From NCBI GenBank assembly GCA_003024985.2, contig PXIH01S0001442.1: a stretch of DNA of 15,220 bases; one strand, 5' to 3'. Origin of the DNA: Euperipatoides rowelli. Taxonomy: Eukaryota > Onychophora > Udeonychophora > Euonychophora > Peripatopsidae. This document shows positions 1 through 9,003 of the stretch, piece after piece. The position numbers and the translations under genes were made by a program. The notes beneath the pieces are model-generated. The model was not told where the DNA came from. It ran no database searches and was given only the letters and a program-made list of their open reading frames with translations. Positions within the stretch are counted from its first letter, which is position 1. Every line of letters starts with the position of its first letter.

Positions 1-130
1 ATGAATTATTTAACATTTTAATATTATACATGTCTTCCTTACCTGGAGTCATGTGGGAGCTAGCTCCCGAGTCAATAATCCATTCTCCATCATTTGTTAC
101 CTTGGTTCTCCGGAACTACGAGTGCCCATT
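1..130 (-). pseudogene. copia protease (element 1), partial
   Basis: The retrotransposon aspartic protease would cut the Gag-Pol polyprotein. The minus strand at 47-82 encodes WIIDSGASSHMT, the classic copia active-site block with catalytic Asp in D-S-G-A (codons 62-73). The frame continues to the window edge. On its upstream side the frame changes near 90-100, one base out of register with the preceding ALVV-containing stretch. Only the N-terminal part of the domain lies in the window. Confidence 0.88.
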
Positions 131-274
131 CCTCTTCTAAGACAAACTTCTGTATCTATCCTGAATTTCTTCTTCACACATCATGTAGTTATTATTACGA
201 TATCCATCCCATGTTTCTCAATTGTTTTCTTTGGAAGGTATTCTTTCTCCTCTCTTTTGACCATTTTGAGTTTG

Positions 275-948
275 GCAATTTCTCCTTATATGGACTTCCT
301 TACCGCATCCGTGGCATATTATTCTCGCACTGTTCCTAGATAGGGTTCCTCGTTCAACGCACATGACACATCTTGTCTTTCTTCTCTCATTTCAGTATTC
401 TCTCTCTTTTGCGCTTCATCTCTTAATTTTCCACTCACGTATTCTATTGTCAGGTCTTTTTCTTCTTTGGCTTCAATCGCTGTTATTATTGGGTCGTAAG
501 ACATAGGTAAGCCACATAACATGACTGCCACTACGTGGCTCTCTTTAATAATCGCTCCACATGACCACAGTCTTTCCGTTATTTCTTTTATTTTGATCAA
601 ATATTCCTCCATATTCGGATGGTCATGATATCTACCTCCATACAGCTTTCTTAATAAATTTAGTTTACTTGTTAGTGTGGTATGTTGATATACTTTTTGT
701 AGTTGGTCCCATATTTCTTTAGCAGATTTACAACTTCTACAGTTATTAAAATCTGATCCTCTAATGAGAGGCCTATAGTTGCTCGTGCTCCCAAATCTCG
801 GTTTTTCCAATCTTCAGTTATTGGGGAGAGGTATTTCACTAATAACTGTCCATATTTTCTCATTTTGAAGGAGCATTTCCATCTTAATGCGCCAGAGAAA
901 ATAATTTTCTCCATTCAATTTACTTATATGATAAACTTTGTTCTCCAT
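275..948 (-). pseudogene. gag: copia gag (element 1), frameshifted
   Basis: Gag would form the capsid of the virus-like particle. The minus-strand ATG at 946-948 opens with a copia Gag N-terminus (LNGENYFLWRIKME, the L-x-G-x-N-Y-x-x-W signature). A stop and frame change near 820-830 follow. The Gag core (UBN2-like) is then spread over two frames, with AKEIWDQLQKVY, LRKLYGGRYHDH and LCGLPMSYDPIITAIEA in the longest piece (319-735). A stop at 319-321 and another frame change precede a CCHC zinc knuckle, CHGCGKEVHIRRNC, at 275-316, with exact C-x2-C-x4-H-x4-C spacing. At least three frame changes make this a pseudogene. The start is set by the N-terminal signature and by the primer-binding site about 40 bases upstream. 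Confidence 0.9.
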
Positions 949-989
949 GGTAAGATTATATTTATATTTCTCAGTATTACGTTAACATG

Positions 990-1003
990 CTGGGCCCATA
1001 ACC
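990..1003 (-). other. half-tRNA(iMet) primer-binding site, element 1
   Basis: The plus strand reads CTGGGCCCATAACC, which equals the anticodon arm (CAT anticodon) of eukaryotic initiator tRNA-Met. On the element's own strand the complement lies about 40 bases ahead of the gag ATG. Copia elements are known to prime minus-strand DNA synthesis from the 5' half of initiator tRNA rather than from a tRNA 3' end, so this is the expected site. It marks the inner end of the 5' LTR at about position 1004. Confidence 0.85.
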
Positions 1004-1565
1004 TTTAGATGGTTATATGACGAAGGCCAGTTAAAATTAATATTATCACAAAATAATCCAATCATGACAAAATCAAGTATAAAGCATCCAAGACTGGTAA
1101 ACGTTGATTTAGAATACTTTTAATTCTTAGATGAATAAAATACTATAAGAATAAATCCTAATAAACAAGCCACTTGGGTCAGGTAAGACTACACCATTTT
1201 TTTACACATACAATACCAAAAAAACATGGATACAGCACATGGTCAAGAGTCTCGTTCACAGAACGAGATTATATTGAGATTAATTACACTTCAAATACTA
1301 TCTCTAGCTCCCCCTGGAGGTCTATGCACCAATTATAAAATCCCAATACACTTTAAACTATTTGATTATATATATACTGTATATTTGTTTCTAAAATTAT
1401 GTAAGTATATAACTAAGCTACAGCATTTACAATACTTAGAGTTAAATTTGTTACCAGTAAATCATCTAATATTATTTCTCTAACAGATTTTAGATTGAGA
1501 AAATATATACATGCAAAATCATTAGTATAAAATGGTTATTACAAGAAAATATCCCATTAACTTTA
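1004..1565. other. AT-rich segment, probably including the 5' LTR of element 1
   Basis: By position the first few hundred bases next to the primer-binding site should be the 5' LTR of the minus-strand copia element, but no second copy is present to set its length. A short perfect hairpin lies at 1250-1268 (arms TCTCGTTC and GAACGAGA around ACA). I see no convincing coding sequence; the small open frames here have no recognisable motif. Confidence 0.4.
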
Positions 1566-1605
1566 ATGCAGTTGTACAGTTTATTCAATAATGTTGGCTT
1601 GCTAA

Positions 1606-2086
1606 TATTACAACAAAAACCTGCTGGAAAGAGAGAGGCTTTTAGAACAATTGGCAGCTGTTGGAAAATACTTTCTTCAGTTCACACCCCAGCAAGAGAG
1701 CAGCTTCATGAACACTTTGAATTACAAGAATATTCTACAATTATTGAAAGACAGTGCTACCCAAGACAGAGGTTATGTTTGCTTGTGCAAGTGCTCAAAC
1801 CTTTACAAGATTGACTGATTTTTTTCAGAAAAGAGATCATTTAGTACAATTATTCTATAATCAGCAGAAAAACATTATCATAACACTTAAGCAGAAATTT
1901 TGTATAAGTGCTTCTCAGTTGAGTCTAGAAGCATTTAGTGATAAATCTTACTTGCCTTTGAAAAACATAGTGTTTGAGAGTAGAGAAAGGGAAATTCTCA
2001 ATAAGTCAAAAGAAAAATTACATTTTTTTATGCAATCGAGAAATTATCATGTTGCTACTTGTAACCATCTTTTGGAAAAGTCATGA
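1606..2086 (+). pseudogene. unidentified coding-like stretch, two overlapping frames
   Basis: Two plus-strand frames stay open in succession. One runs 1606-1815 and contains LLERERLLEQLAAVGKYFLQF; the other runs about 1748-2083 with the stop at 2084-2086 and contains LTDFFQKRDHLVQLFYNQQ and ESREREILNKSKEKL. They overlap by about 70 bases and differ by one base of register. The composition is amphipathic and helix-like, rich in Leu, Lys, Glu and Gln, unlike the low-complexity surroundings. About 30 bases after the final stop there is a run of 12 A (2116-2127), which would fit a processed gene copy, although no AATAAA signal lies between. I do not recognise the protein. It may be a decayed host-gene copy, part of an unknown mobile element, or chance. 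Confidence 0.3.
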
Positions 2087-2180
2087 ATTGCCAAAGTGTC
2101 TGTATTTCTCAACACAAAAAAAAAAAATATATATTTCTGTGGACTTAGGAATTTTGTACACAGTGTGTGTGTGTGCTTTG

Positions 2181-2384
2181 TTCCGATGTTCCTGAGGCCG
2201 GACTCCGCATCGGTCGTGCTTCGGCCCCTGACCCTTCAGGCGCCCGTCATGACCGATGACGGTCATCATCCGTACCTTTTACCGTAGCCTATAAACACTC
2301 TCCGTACACCGTACTATTGCGAAAGAAGTAAAGGAACGGCGTCACCTTCTCCAACTACATTATACTTTATTGTGACGCAGACGT
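2181..2384 (+). repeat. GC-rich LTR-like island (possible Ty3/gypsy LTR)
   Basis: This segment is clearly richer in G+C than its surroundings, with sharp edges. It contains a TATA-like CTATAAACAC at about 2288, a 7-bp hairpin at 2249-2266 (ATGACCG / CGGTCAT, 4-base loop) and, at its end, TGTGACGCAGACGT (2371-2384). That last string resembles the tRNA-Trp-type primer-binding site TGGTGACCCCGACGTG known from the CsRn1 group of Ty3/gypsy elements, with several differences. A short TG run precedes it (about 2163-2177). No gag or pol follows, so at most this is a solo or truncated LTR. The assignment rests on composition and one degenerate site. Confidence 0.33.
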
Positions 2385-2567
2385 TTCTCTTAGGTACAGT
2401 GGAACAGCGTGACCATGTCCAACTTTGCAAATCTGTGTTGTAGTATCTTCGGCGCTTGCATCTTGAAAATAGGGTAAAGAAGTATACAAAGACATTGTGA
2501 AATTAGCTGTATTCCTTCCAGTTTAGTACGGTACAGTGAACTTGCTCTCATTGATAAGTAGAAACTG

Positions 2568-3251
2568 TTGAAGCTTGAAGAAGAAAATCCAGACTGTGGC
2601 AAAAAGTGGGTGGACGTGTACTGGAGTCAGTTTTTTGGGAACACATGCTGTAGATGTCGGAAAAATAAATATCCTACTATCGTGAATGCTGTACTTTCAC
2701 ATGGGAATGCAGATGTTGAAAGAGGTTTCTCAGTTTTTGGGAATGTATTGGATGAAAACACCCCAAAGATGACATAGAACATTGGATGCCTATTTGACTG
2801 TAAAAGATGGTGTAATGAAACCTTTGAGGGGAAGGCTTACTTTGTACCTATCACTGAGGAACTTCTTCATTCCGCAAGCACTGCCTATGTCAGATACAGA
2901 CAATACTGTGAAGATCACAAGAGAAAGGCTGAGGAATCGCTGTAGAAACAAGAAGAAAAGAAAAATGAGAAATTATTGAAAAAAGTACCGGTATAAAAAA
3001 TAATTTGAAAATGTAAAGATAAACATTGAACAAGGTGAAGAGATGCTGAAGAAACTGAAAAAAGGGAGTAAACAAGAAAAGATTGGCTGTCAACTGACAG
3101 ATTACTGGATGATGTATACAAGTGCTTAAAAGAAGCAATAAAAAAGGATCTGGATGAAATTAATATGGCTCAAGGAATACTGGAGTGTGCTGCAACAGTT
3201 AGGGAAGAATTAAAGAAAATCAGATGTAAAATATGTTCAGAAAACAGTTGA
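2568..3251 (+). pseudogene. hAT transposase, C-terminal fragment
   Basis: The first frame carries YPTIVNAVLSHGNADVERGFSV; the SHGNADVERGFSV core (2697-2735) is the hallmark of the C-terminal dimerisation region of a hAT subgroup. It stops at a TAG just after 2774. A second frame gives RTLDAYLTVKDGV, and a third gives VPITEELLHSASTAYVRYRQ (from 2844). Further on, EAIKKDLDEINMAQGILECA (from 3132) ends in a stop at 3249-3251 and matches the basic coiled tail usual in this subgroup. The catalytic domain and zinc finger are absent, so this is a 5'-truncated copy with at least three frame changes. The exact upstream edge is unclear; no terminal inverted repeat was identified on either side. Confidence 0.85.
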
Positions 3252-3637
3252 TAAGCAAAAGAGCAGTTTATAACATTTTTTCAAATAAACCAAAACAAAA
3301 CGAAGCTTTTAACGAAATATTGTCATAATAGATAAAAAGCAAAATTTATAAAGCCTACTGGTGTATTTGTATACTTTTCTTGATGTAAATTAAACATTGA
3401 ATAGTTAACTTATAATGAAAGTTGGATGATTTTTTAAAAAATATATACTGTAGGCTATATATTATTGTGAATTTTGTAATGCTTTCACACCTATTGAGAA
3501 TTCTAATTAAAACAATAAGGAAGTGCAAGTGGGCTGGCTATGGTGATGTTTGATGTCAGATTAAAAAAAATGAATATTTTTTCTTGTATCCAAGTCAGTA
3601 AAGTCAGTAATTTTAGTCACAGGACTAATTTCCATCC
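3252..3637. other. AT-rich segment between hAT and LINE remnants
   Basis: No gene is seen. The left part is probably the 3' non-coding part of the hAT element. A TATATACTGTAGGCTATAT string lies at 3442-3460; similar strings recur elsewhere in the window. Confidence 0.4.
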
Positions 3638-4160
3638 ATGGAAACACGACGATCAAAATTGGATAATAGTGATATATGGAAAAAGCTTGCAACAAATTTT
3701 ATTGTGTTTGAAAATTTAAACACAAGACGCAATGGGATGGCGATATTGGTTGACAAAACATTGGTTAACAATACTCTCAGTGTTCAATGTATTGGTGAGA
3801 ATAATGGTTTTAAAAGTTGTGATTAACATGGTTCAAATGGTAATAATCAACGTACACATGCTGTCGTTGGAAGATCAGAAGAAAACCAATTGGAAAAATA
3901 TTGAAAATATTCTTAGAGAAAACAGAAAATCATATATTGTAATAGCAGATCTAAATATCAACAACCAAACTGCGGAAAGGAAGGCTGGTTTATTTTTGAA
4001 GACAAATGATATGATTGATGTAGGTATTTATACGTGTTGCCATGGTACCAACAAGGATAGACAAACGTTCAGCAAATCGTCGATAGGTTTTATGTTACAC
4101 CGATTAATGGTTATATGTATACTTTAAAATATTTTGCTATACCGTATTCAGAGCATTTTT
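3638..4160 (+). pseudogene. LINE A APE-type endonuclease, frameshifted
   Basis: This domain would nick target DNA to start target-primed reverse transcription. RRNGMAILVD is near 3729-3758. IADLN at 3942-3956 stands where the family has a GDFN-type catalytic block. HGTNKDRQTF follows at about 4040-4070. After a frame change near 4080 comes IDRFYV and then IPYSEHF, the usual S-D-H metal and catalytic block with Glu in place of Asp. The N-terminal part (catalytic Glu region) is poorly preserved and the true start was not found. Confidence 0.7.
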
Positions 4161-4383
4161 GTTGATATTAATGGAAATTAATCATCTTATTAGTATGAGA
4201 AGTACAATATAGTAGGATTGATACCAAGTTGGAATCAAGATGTGGTAGCCTAAGTCAAATTAATAATAACGATGAATTGGTTAAAGTAATACAATGTAAT
4301 GACATTTCACCTCTAGTTAAATGGCAAATAATTAAGCACACTATATATTGTTTAGGAGTTAAGCAAAATAAGGATAATGTCAA

Positions 4384-5297
4384 TTGATTCAGAAGGAAAT
4401 TGATATTAAAACATTGATTAGTGGATATTTGTTAAATGAGCAAATTAATGCAAAACTTATATTTGATCTGAGGTTGAGGTTAGAGTATTTACTTCACACG
4501 CAACAAAAAAATTTAATGGAAAAGATGGGCAATCAAATTCAAACAACTGCTGCAATGCCTAAAATGGTCTTTATTGAAATTGTTAAAAAATAAAAAATTA
4601 AATTGTAATATCAAATGTATTGTCAACAATGATGAAGTAATTACATCCAATCTTCAAATAGTTAAGGTAATACAAACTAAGTTTATTAGAGACAATAGAG
4701 ATAAATTTTAAGAAAAATCTTATGATGGGTAAGGTAAAGAAATGTAAGATTTTTAGGTAAAAAATATTACCAGTTTGAATTATGCAGAGCAGATAAAATG
4801 AAACAATTTAATATCTAAGGAGGAATTACGAACAGTGTTGGAAAAAGAAAAAAATCTACACCTGGACCAGATGATATATCATATGAATTATATTTAGAAT
4901 TGAACAAAGATCTTATAAAAGTAGTGTTAGATTATTTTAATTATTTGATGTGTCAAGAAAAGAGATGCAATAAGGATACACAGTTATTTAACTCTTATAT
5001 TAAAATCATACCAAAGACGTAAATAATAGCGATTGATACACTTCAATATAGACCTATTGCATTATCAAATGTTGATCAAAAATTACTAGAAAAAATTATC
5101 CTAAATAGTTATTAATAATAAAGCGTTACCAGAAACGATATTTGGAGTCAAGGGAAGAACGATTGGTCAGGCGATTTTGACATTGCACCTGGCATTTTCA
5201 AATTAGAAGGCGGAGTTCAAAGAGACAGTATGTTCTTCGGATTGATATGCAAGGAGCCTTTAACACTAGAAAGACCACAGCGGTCATTTTGATCTCT
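4384..5297 (+). pseudogene. LINE A reverse transcriptase, truncated after motif A
   Basis: Reading through stops, this gives ISKEELRTVLEKEK, then PGPDDISYELY (4861-4893), IKIIPK (about 5000), YRPIALSNVDQK (5047-5082), the finger motif IFGVKGRTIGQAI (about 5135-5175), and finally motif A IDMQGAFN, whose catalytic Asp codon is at 5244-5246. This is the standard N-to-C order of LINE RT blocks. No YxDD motif follows: after about 5297 the sequence becomes unrelated AT-rich DNA. The piece at 4384-4590, before the RT, has no recognised motif and corresponds to the linker between endonuclease and RT. Confidence 0.8.
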
Positions 5298-5899
5298 AGC
5301 AATTTTTAAGTTATCATTATTATCATAGTTTTGTACATACAATGTTGAAGTTTAGTGACTTTTCATTAATTTAGGTGTAATATTTACATTAAAAAAATTA
5401 TCCTTGTAACTACTGCAGGAAAGTCTGTAGGTAATTTTTTGCCTAGACGGGACGGCTATTTTTAATAATAAATAAAGACATTTTTCACCCACTCTCCTAC
5501 TTATTTTAATTAAACTTGAATATTATTTTTGAATGATTAAAATAAGTTATAATTAAACAGTCATGACCTTTTTTTAATTAATAATTATTTTTTTAAAAAA
5601 ATCAAACTTACAACAGTTTTATAATTTTTATAAAAAATTGCTAGTTTTTTCCACCTTGATTTTTTTTTTTCAGAGGTCTGCATTCACATCATATATGCAC
5701 ATATTTCAGTATAAAATTTCCATAATCCTTTCTTCCTTACTACCACTCCATTTCAGATTTGTAATTAAGTTGCTCTTGAAGAATAGGGGTAATCTTTTTG
5801 AAACAAAGTGTTCTTTTCCTCTATTATTTTAATTACGGTATTTAAAATACGTATTTGATACTACGTCATTCAAAATGGCGATGGTGTAACATATCTTTT
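5298..5899. other. AT-rich DNA, no gene recognised
   Basis: Very A+T-rich with homopolymer runs, for example around 5575-5605 and a T run at 5661-5671. The small open frames are compositional. The right part may include the 3' end of the minus-strand LINE B, whose terminus I could not place. Confidence 0.5.
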
Positions 5900-6671
5900 G
5901 TTACACTACAAGCCTTTTTATATAATTTTGTAAATATTTTTTNAAATATAAAGTACTTACCCCTGCCATTCAAGATTAAAATCCTTCCTTTAATCAACAC
6001 GCCTTACCATATCCATCTACTCCAAAACCATGACTTCATCTTCCTCGGAAGAATTCTTCAACAGCCAACTTCTCCAAGTCCTCCTTACTTTTGGAAGCCT
6101 CCTCCCACATAGCTAAAGAAATGTCACTTGTCATATTATCTTGAACCGAGACATTTCATGTAAAGTAAGGGCTACCTACTTTAAATCTAGTAGGACAAAT
6201 TCTTCTCACCACCTGAAGAATATGACAAGATGATCTCCTAGTAACATGCCCTCAATATTTTATCCTGGAATTCATCACTCTTCTTTACATTGTCTTACCC
6301 CTAAGTAACACAGAAATTCTTGTAGAAGGCCTCTTCCTGTAAAACTGCACAAGCAATCAGGCTAGCAAGCTCTCCATCTTTTTTAATGCCATTCTATTCT
6401 CCATCATTATAGCCATAGCCTTTATCCCATACGCAACAGGCGCTATTACCGAATTCTAAATGATACGAATAATCCTCCAATATGATCTGAAACGTTGGAT
6501 AAATGGAATAATCATCCGTGCTCCTCTGATTGTCTTCTAAATTCTAACATCCAGAGATCCTCTGTTAATCGCCTGTTATGTAAGCTCCCAGATATTGTAA
6601 TATCTGCACTACCTTGACCAATCATCAATTGCCCTCTACCAAAACTTCAAATCCCATCTGGATCTCTTATT
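5900..6671 (-). pseudogene. LINE B RT thumb and C-terminal region
   Basis: Minus-strand reading gives VKVVQILQYLGAYITGD (YLG at 6586-6594), the block that follows the palm in many LINE RTs. Then come VIAPVAYGIKAM (about 6425-6460), like the usual V-x-LYG-x-E-x-W block, and NSRIKY, a stop, GHVTRRSSCHILQVV, with GHV at 6243-6251, a block seen in the C-terminal tails of many invertebrate LINE ORF2 proteins. AMWEEASKSKEDLEKLAVE (about 6060-6115) is probably the end of the protein. Several stops and frame changes are present. Positionally this joins the RT piece ending at 9967 if the copia element is removed. Confidence 0.7.
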
Positions 6672-6983
6672 CAATATATTTTATATTATTTGCAACACAA
6701 ATAATGACTATAATACGTTTATAATTAATAAATTGATAATTCAAGTATAATCCACAAATGAAGATGACCACACCGGTTTCAACGTTGAGATTTAATAGAT
6801 TGTACAGACAGAATATTACACAGTAAATTACAAGCCAATATGGGTAAATATCAATACAAAAAACACCCAGAAAAAATTGATAGATAACACTAAGTTAATT
6901 ATGACATCACACCAGTTTAGTAGCTCCCCCTACAACCATTATAAAAAAAATTGTATATTTGATCAATTGAGCTCACTATTTCA
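6672..6983 (-). repeat. 3' LTR of copia element 2
   Basis: Partner of 9683-9966. It is about 28 bases longer because of small extra segments near 6820-6832 and 6893-6915. The edge at 6983 is set by the polypurine tract and gives a TG start on the minus strand. The left edge at 6672 is where identity with the other LTR ends. Confidence 0.88.
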
Positions 6984-6995
6984 TTACTCCCCCTT
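6984..6995 (-). other. polypurine tract of copia element 2
   Basis: The minus strand reads AAGGGGGAGTAA directly before the 3' LTR start TGAAATAG. Copia elements use such a tract to prime plus-strand DNA synthesis. Its presence shows that the 3' end of the element is complete even though RT and RNase H are gone. Confidence 0.8.
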
Positions 6996-7249
6996 GATCT
7001 CGATTTAGTCAATATGAGAGTCTGTTTGGGGGTTTACCCGCATTTTCTCCTGAAGATCCGACTCTTTCATTCATCTGCACCACTCCTTCAGACATCTTCC
7101 ATATATCCACTGGTATTTAATGAGGCATTGTCTTCTGTTCCATTAATTTGGCTGATTATCTTTTCTGATTCACCAGTTTTCTCAGCCAATGGACCAAAAT
7201 TATCACATCTTGTAACTATTATTTTATTGGACTTTTCCAACTATATTCT
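6996..7249 (-). other. residual region between integrase and 3' LTR; RT/RNase H missing
   Basis: Only about 250 bases separate the end of recognisable integrase from the polypurine tract. Minus-strand reading gives traces such as IVTRCDNFGPLAEKTGES, consistent with the variable linker after integrase. None of the RT blocks (for example the YVDD motif) or RNase H blocks is present, so some 1.5 to 2 kb appears to have been lost. Confidence 0.7.
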
Positions 7250-8234
7250 GTAGACTTTGTGTTTGACTGTATCCTATGAATTTGACCTTAATGGAAGAAT
7301 TGTCCAATTTTTCCTCTTTTCTCCTTAGGTACATAGCAGTATGCTACATCACCAAAGACATTCAAATTACCAAGTTTGGAATTATGCATTCCCACATCTC
7401 TATAGATGTTTTATGAGTCACTGTGTTCAATGTCCTATTGTAAAGATAGGTCGCTGTGCAGATGGCCTCTCCCCATAGAATTTTAGTCAACCCCCATTGT
7501 CACTTAGCAATAAGATAGGTCGCTGTGCAGATGGCCTCTCCCCATAGAATTTTAGTCAACCCACTCACCTAGCAATTTTTTGGCCATTTCGACAAGAGTT
7601 CTATTTTTTTTCCGAATCCTTATTTTGCTGTGGCGTATTGGGCACGGTCATTTGATGTATAATGCATATATGTAGAATTTTTTTTTATATCATTATTGTA
7701 AAACTCTCCCCCCCCCCCACCATCAGTGTGCACTATCTGAGGATAGTATCCATGTTTAGTGTGTCCTATCATTATAATCCTTTTCATTTCATCATTGACC
7801 ATAAATTTATTTTTTACAGGTACAGTGAATGTATACTTGCTAAATTTGTATGTTACAGTGAGGAAATATCTATTTACCCCCAATGATATTGGCTGAATTG
7901 GCCCGCACAAATCAGCATTGATTATTTGGAAAGATTTATTGGCTATGTTCTCTCCCCCTGTCTTGAACTTCTTCTTAGCCATTCCTCCATAATGACAGGG
8001 TTCAAATATCTTTGGACAATATTGTCTTTACATTTGGATATTTTTAAGTCGGGATAATTTCTACTTTGTTCCATTTCTTTAATAGTTTGATTTGATTGGT
8101 GTCCTAGGCGCCTATGCCACAATCATATGCATACATTAGCACATGCAGATGTATCACATTTTGTGGCCGTGATTGGGTATGTTGAAATATCCAGCCTAGA
8201 AATTATCAAAGTCTTATTATTGTCATTATAAATG
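7250..8234 (-). pseudogene. copia pre-integrase and integrase (element 2), frameshifted
   Basis: The integrase would insert the cDNA into host DNA. The pre-integrase zinc motif starts with WHRRLGH (8099-8119). After a frame change near 8010, EPCHYGGMAKKKF covers the second zinc pair, with the first Cys of the pair apparently lost. The catalytic core has the first Asp in ADLCGP, the second in HTDGGGGGEF with a glycine tract expanded by an 11-base G run (7708-7718), and the third acidic residue in a degenerate TPQQN...E block near 7612-7645. Downstream are NRTLVEMAKKLL, ILWGEAICTATYLYNR and VFGDVAYCYVPKEKR (about 7310-7355), the normal copia C-terminal order. A 69-bp tandem duplication and several frame changes interrupt it. 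Confidence 0.88.
7443..7577. repeat. tandem duplication inside integrase
   Basis: Two adjacent units start at 7443 and 7512. The first 50 or so bases (AAGATAGGTCGCTGTG...GTCAACCC) are identical, and the ends (CACTTAGCAA versus CACCTAGCAA) are similar. The step is 69 bases. The unit covers the LTKILWGEAICTATYL part of the integrase. Confidence 0.9.
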
Positions 8235-8243
8235 TTACATATC

Positions 8244-8495
8244 TTCTTTCTGAAAGACTGGTAGTAGGGTTCTTTTCATCCAGTCAGAATGATCTTAGGA
8301 CTTTGCGTTCTAATGCTATGAAAAATTGGAATAGGAAAAAATAATAATGGCTGACCTTGGACCGGAAAGAAGAACTCTGCATCATTGTTGTATCCTGTGC
8401 GACTACCTGTAATGTACAAATATTGTAAATAAATAAATAAAAAGATAGGTTGGCTTAACCGTTAGGCGGGCATTTATTTTAAAAAAATTTTTTTT
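8244..8495 (+). mobile_element. 252-bp insertion of unknown class with 9-bp target duplication
   Basis: Flanked by TTACATATC at 8235-8243 and 8496-8504. Deleting the insert and one copy restores an unbroken copia reading (GRIC followed by NIYNDN), so the ends are well supported. Inside, the plus strand reads ALRSNAMKNWNRKK then a stop, a possible coding tail in the form expected of a truncated LINE 3' end. A TAAATAAATAAATAAAAA tract follows near 8427-8444. About 50 further bases end in A7/T-run sequence next to the duplication. This favours a short 5'-truncated retroposon on the plus strand, but the extra tail after the A-rich tract is unexplained. Confidence 0.75.
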
Positions 8496-8790
8496 TTACA
8501 TATCCTACCTTTGAAATACACTGTCAATCCTTTAGAGCATATCCTTCTCACAGAGATAAAATTTTGAGTGATGTCAGGCACCCACAATGTATCAATTAAA
8601 TTGACTTTTATTTTTCCCTTCACTTACAATATTCAGTTTGATATGTCCTATCCCGTAAGCTTTTATGTTTTGCCATTAGCACATTTCTAGGTGTTTCATA
8701 TAGTTCCAATGATAGAAAAATTTCTTAACTTTGGCACATATGGGAATTAGCCCCGGAATCGATTATCCATATATCATGATTGAAGTTGGG
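8496..8790 (-). pseudogene. copia protease and linker (element 2)
   Basis: DIWIIDSGANSHMC (8734-8775) is the copia protease active-site block; the D-S-G-A codons are 8749-8760. A TAA at 8725-8727 closes this frame three codons later. Further on, VNLIDTLWVPDITQNFISV (from 8605) and GLTVYFKGRIC match the hydrophobic block that normally ends the protease region (VLYVP...NLISV). The frame is then interrupted by the 252-bp insertion and resumes with NIYNDNNKTL. Confidence 0.85.
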
Positions 8791-9003
8791 CTGCTCAATT
8801 CCTGCAATGGCTATCTTTATTTGGTCATCATCTTCATTCTCTTTTCTGACTTCCTCACTTGGTACTAGACTTCCATTTCTTGTTCTTTCTCTATTTTCTG
8901 CTTGTCAGAATCTACTCCCCTATCGGCAGTTCCTACTCAAATGCTCTATTTGTAGACAATTGTAACATGCTCAGGCTTGATTGTTATAAGATAGACCATC
9001 CAT

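Larger units (their letters stand above)
1..1003 (-). mobile_element. Ty1/copia retrotransposon, 5' half (copia element 1)
   Basis: Read on the minus strand this gives, in order, an initiator-tRNA-type primer-binding site, a gag start, a Gag core, a CCHC zinc knuckle and a copia-type aspartic protease site, which is the standard copia order. The element leaves the window at base 1, so integrase, reverse transcriptase, RNase H and the 3' LTR are not visible. Several frameshifts separate the domains, so this copy cannot make a full polyprotein. The 5' LTR should lie directly to the right of position 1003, but its outer end could not be placed because the second LTR is outside the window. Confidence 0.9.
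3638..5297 (+). mobile_element. LINE A: APE endonuclease plus partial L1/Tx1-like RT
   Basis: A plus-strand non-LTR retrotransposon remnant. The endonuclease runs from about 3638 to 4160 and the reverse transcriptase from about 4815 to 5297, in the normal order. It is broken by many frameshifts and stops. The RT ends soon after motif A, so palm motif C, thumb and 3' UTR are missing. The wording of the RT (PGPDD-IS-YE, YRPIALSNVDQK) is closest to the L1/Tx1 type, but the clade call is tentative. Confidence 0.8.

Noticed and set aside
53-343. Plus-strand open frame of 96 codons
   Set aside because: It is antisense to the copia protease and zinc-knuckle region, which explain the sequence better.
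990-1003. Initiator tRNA-Met gene fragment
   Set aside because: Only the anticodon arm matches and it lies between an LTR position and gag, so it is a primer-binding site.
2081-2287. Open frames on both strands across the GC-rich island
   Set aside because: Short, overlapping on both strands, without motifs; they reflect the base composition of an LTR-like segment.
2890-3138. Minus-strand frames rich in Phe, Leu and Ser that look like membrane segments
   Set aside because: They are the antisense of the Lys/Glu-rich hAT transposase tail.
5638-6112. Plus-strand frames rich in Phe, Leu and Pro
   Set aside because: AT-rich compositional frames; the part after 5900 is antisense to the LINE B C-terminal region, and one contains an N.
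7014-7253. Plus-strand 79-codon frame with a hydrophobic look
   Set aside because: Lies antisense to the residual copia region between integrase and the polypurine tract; no motif.
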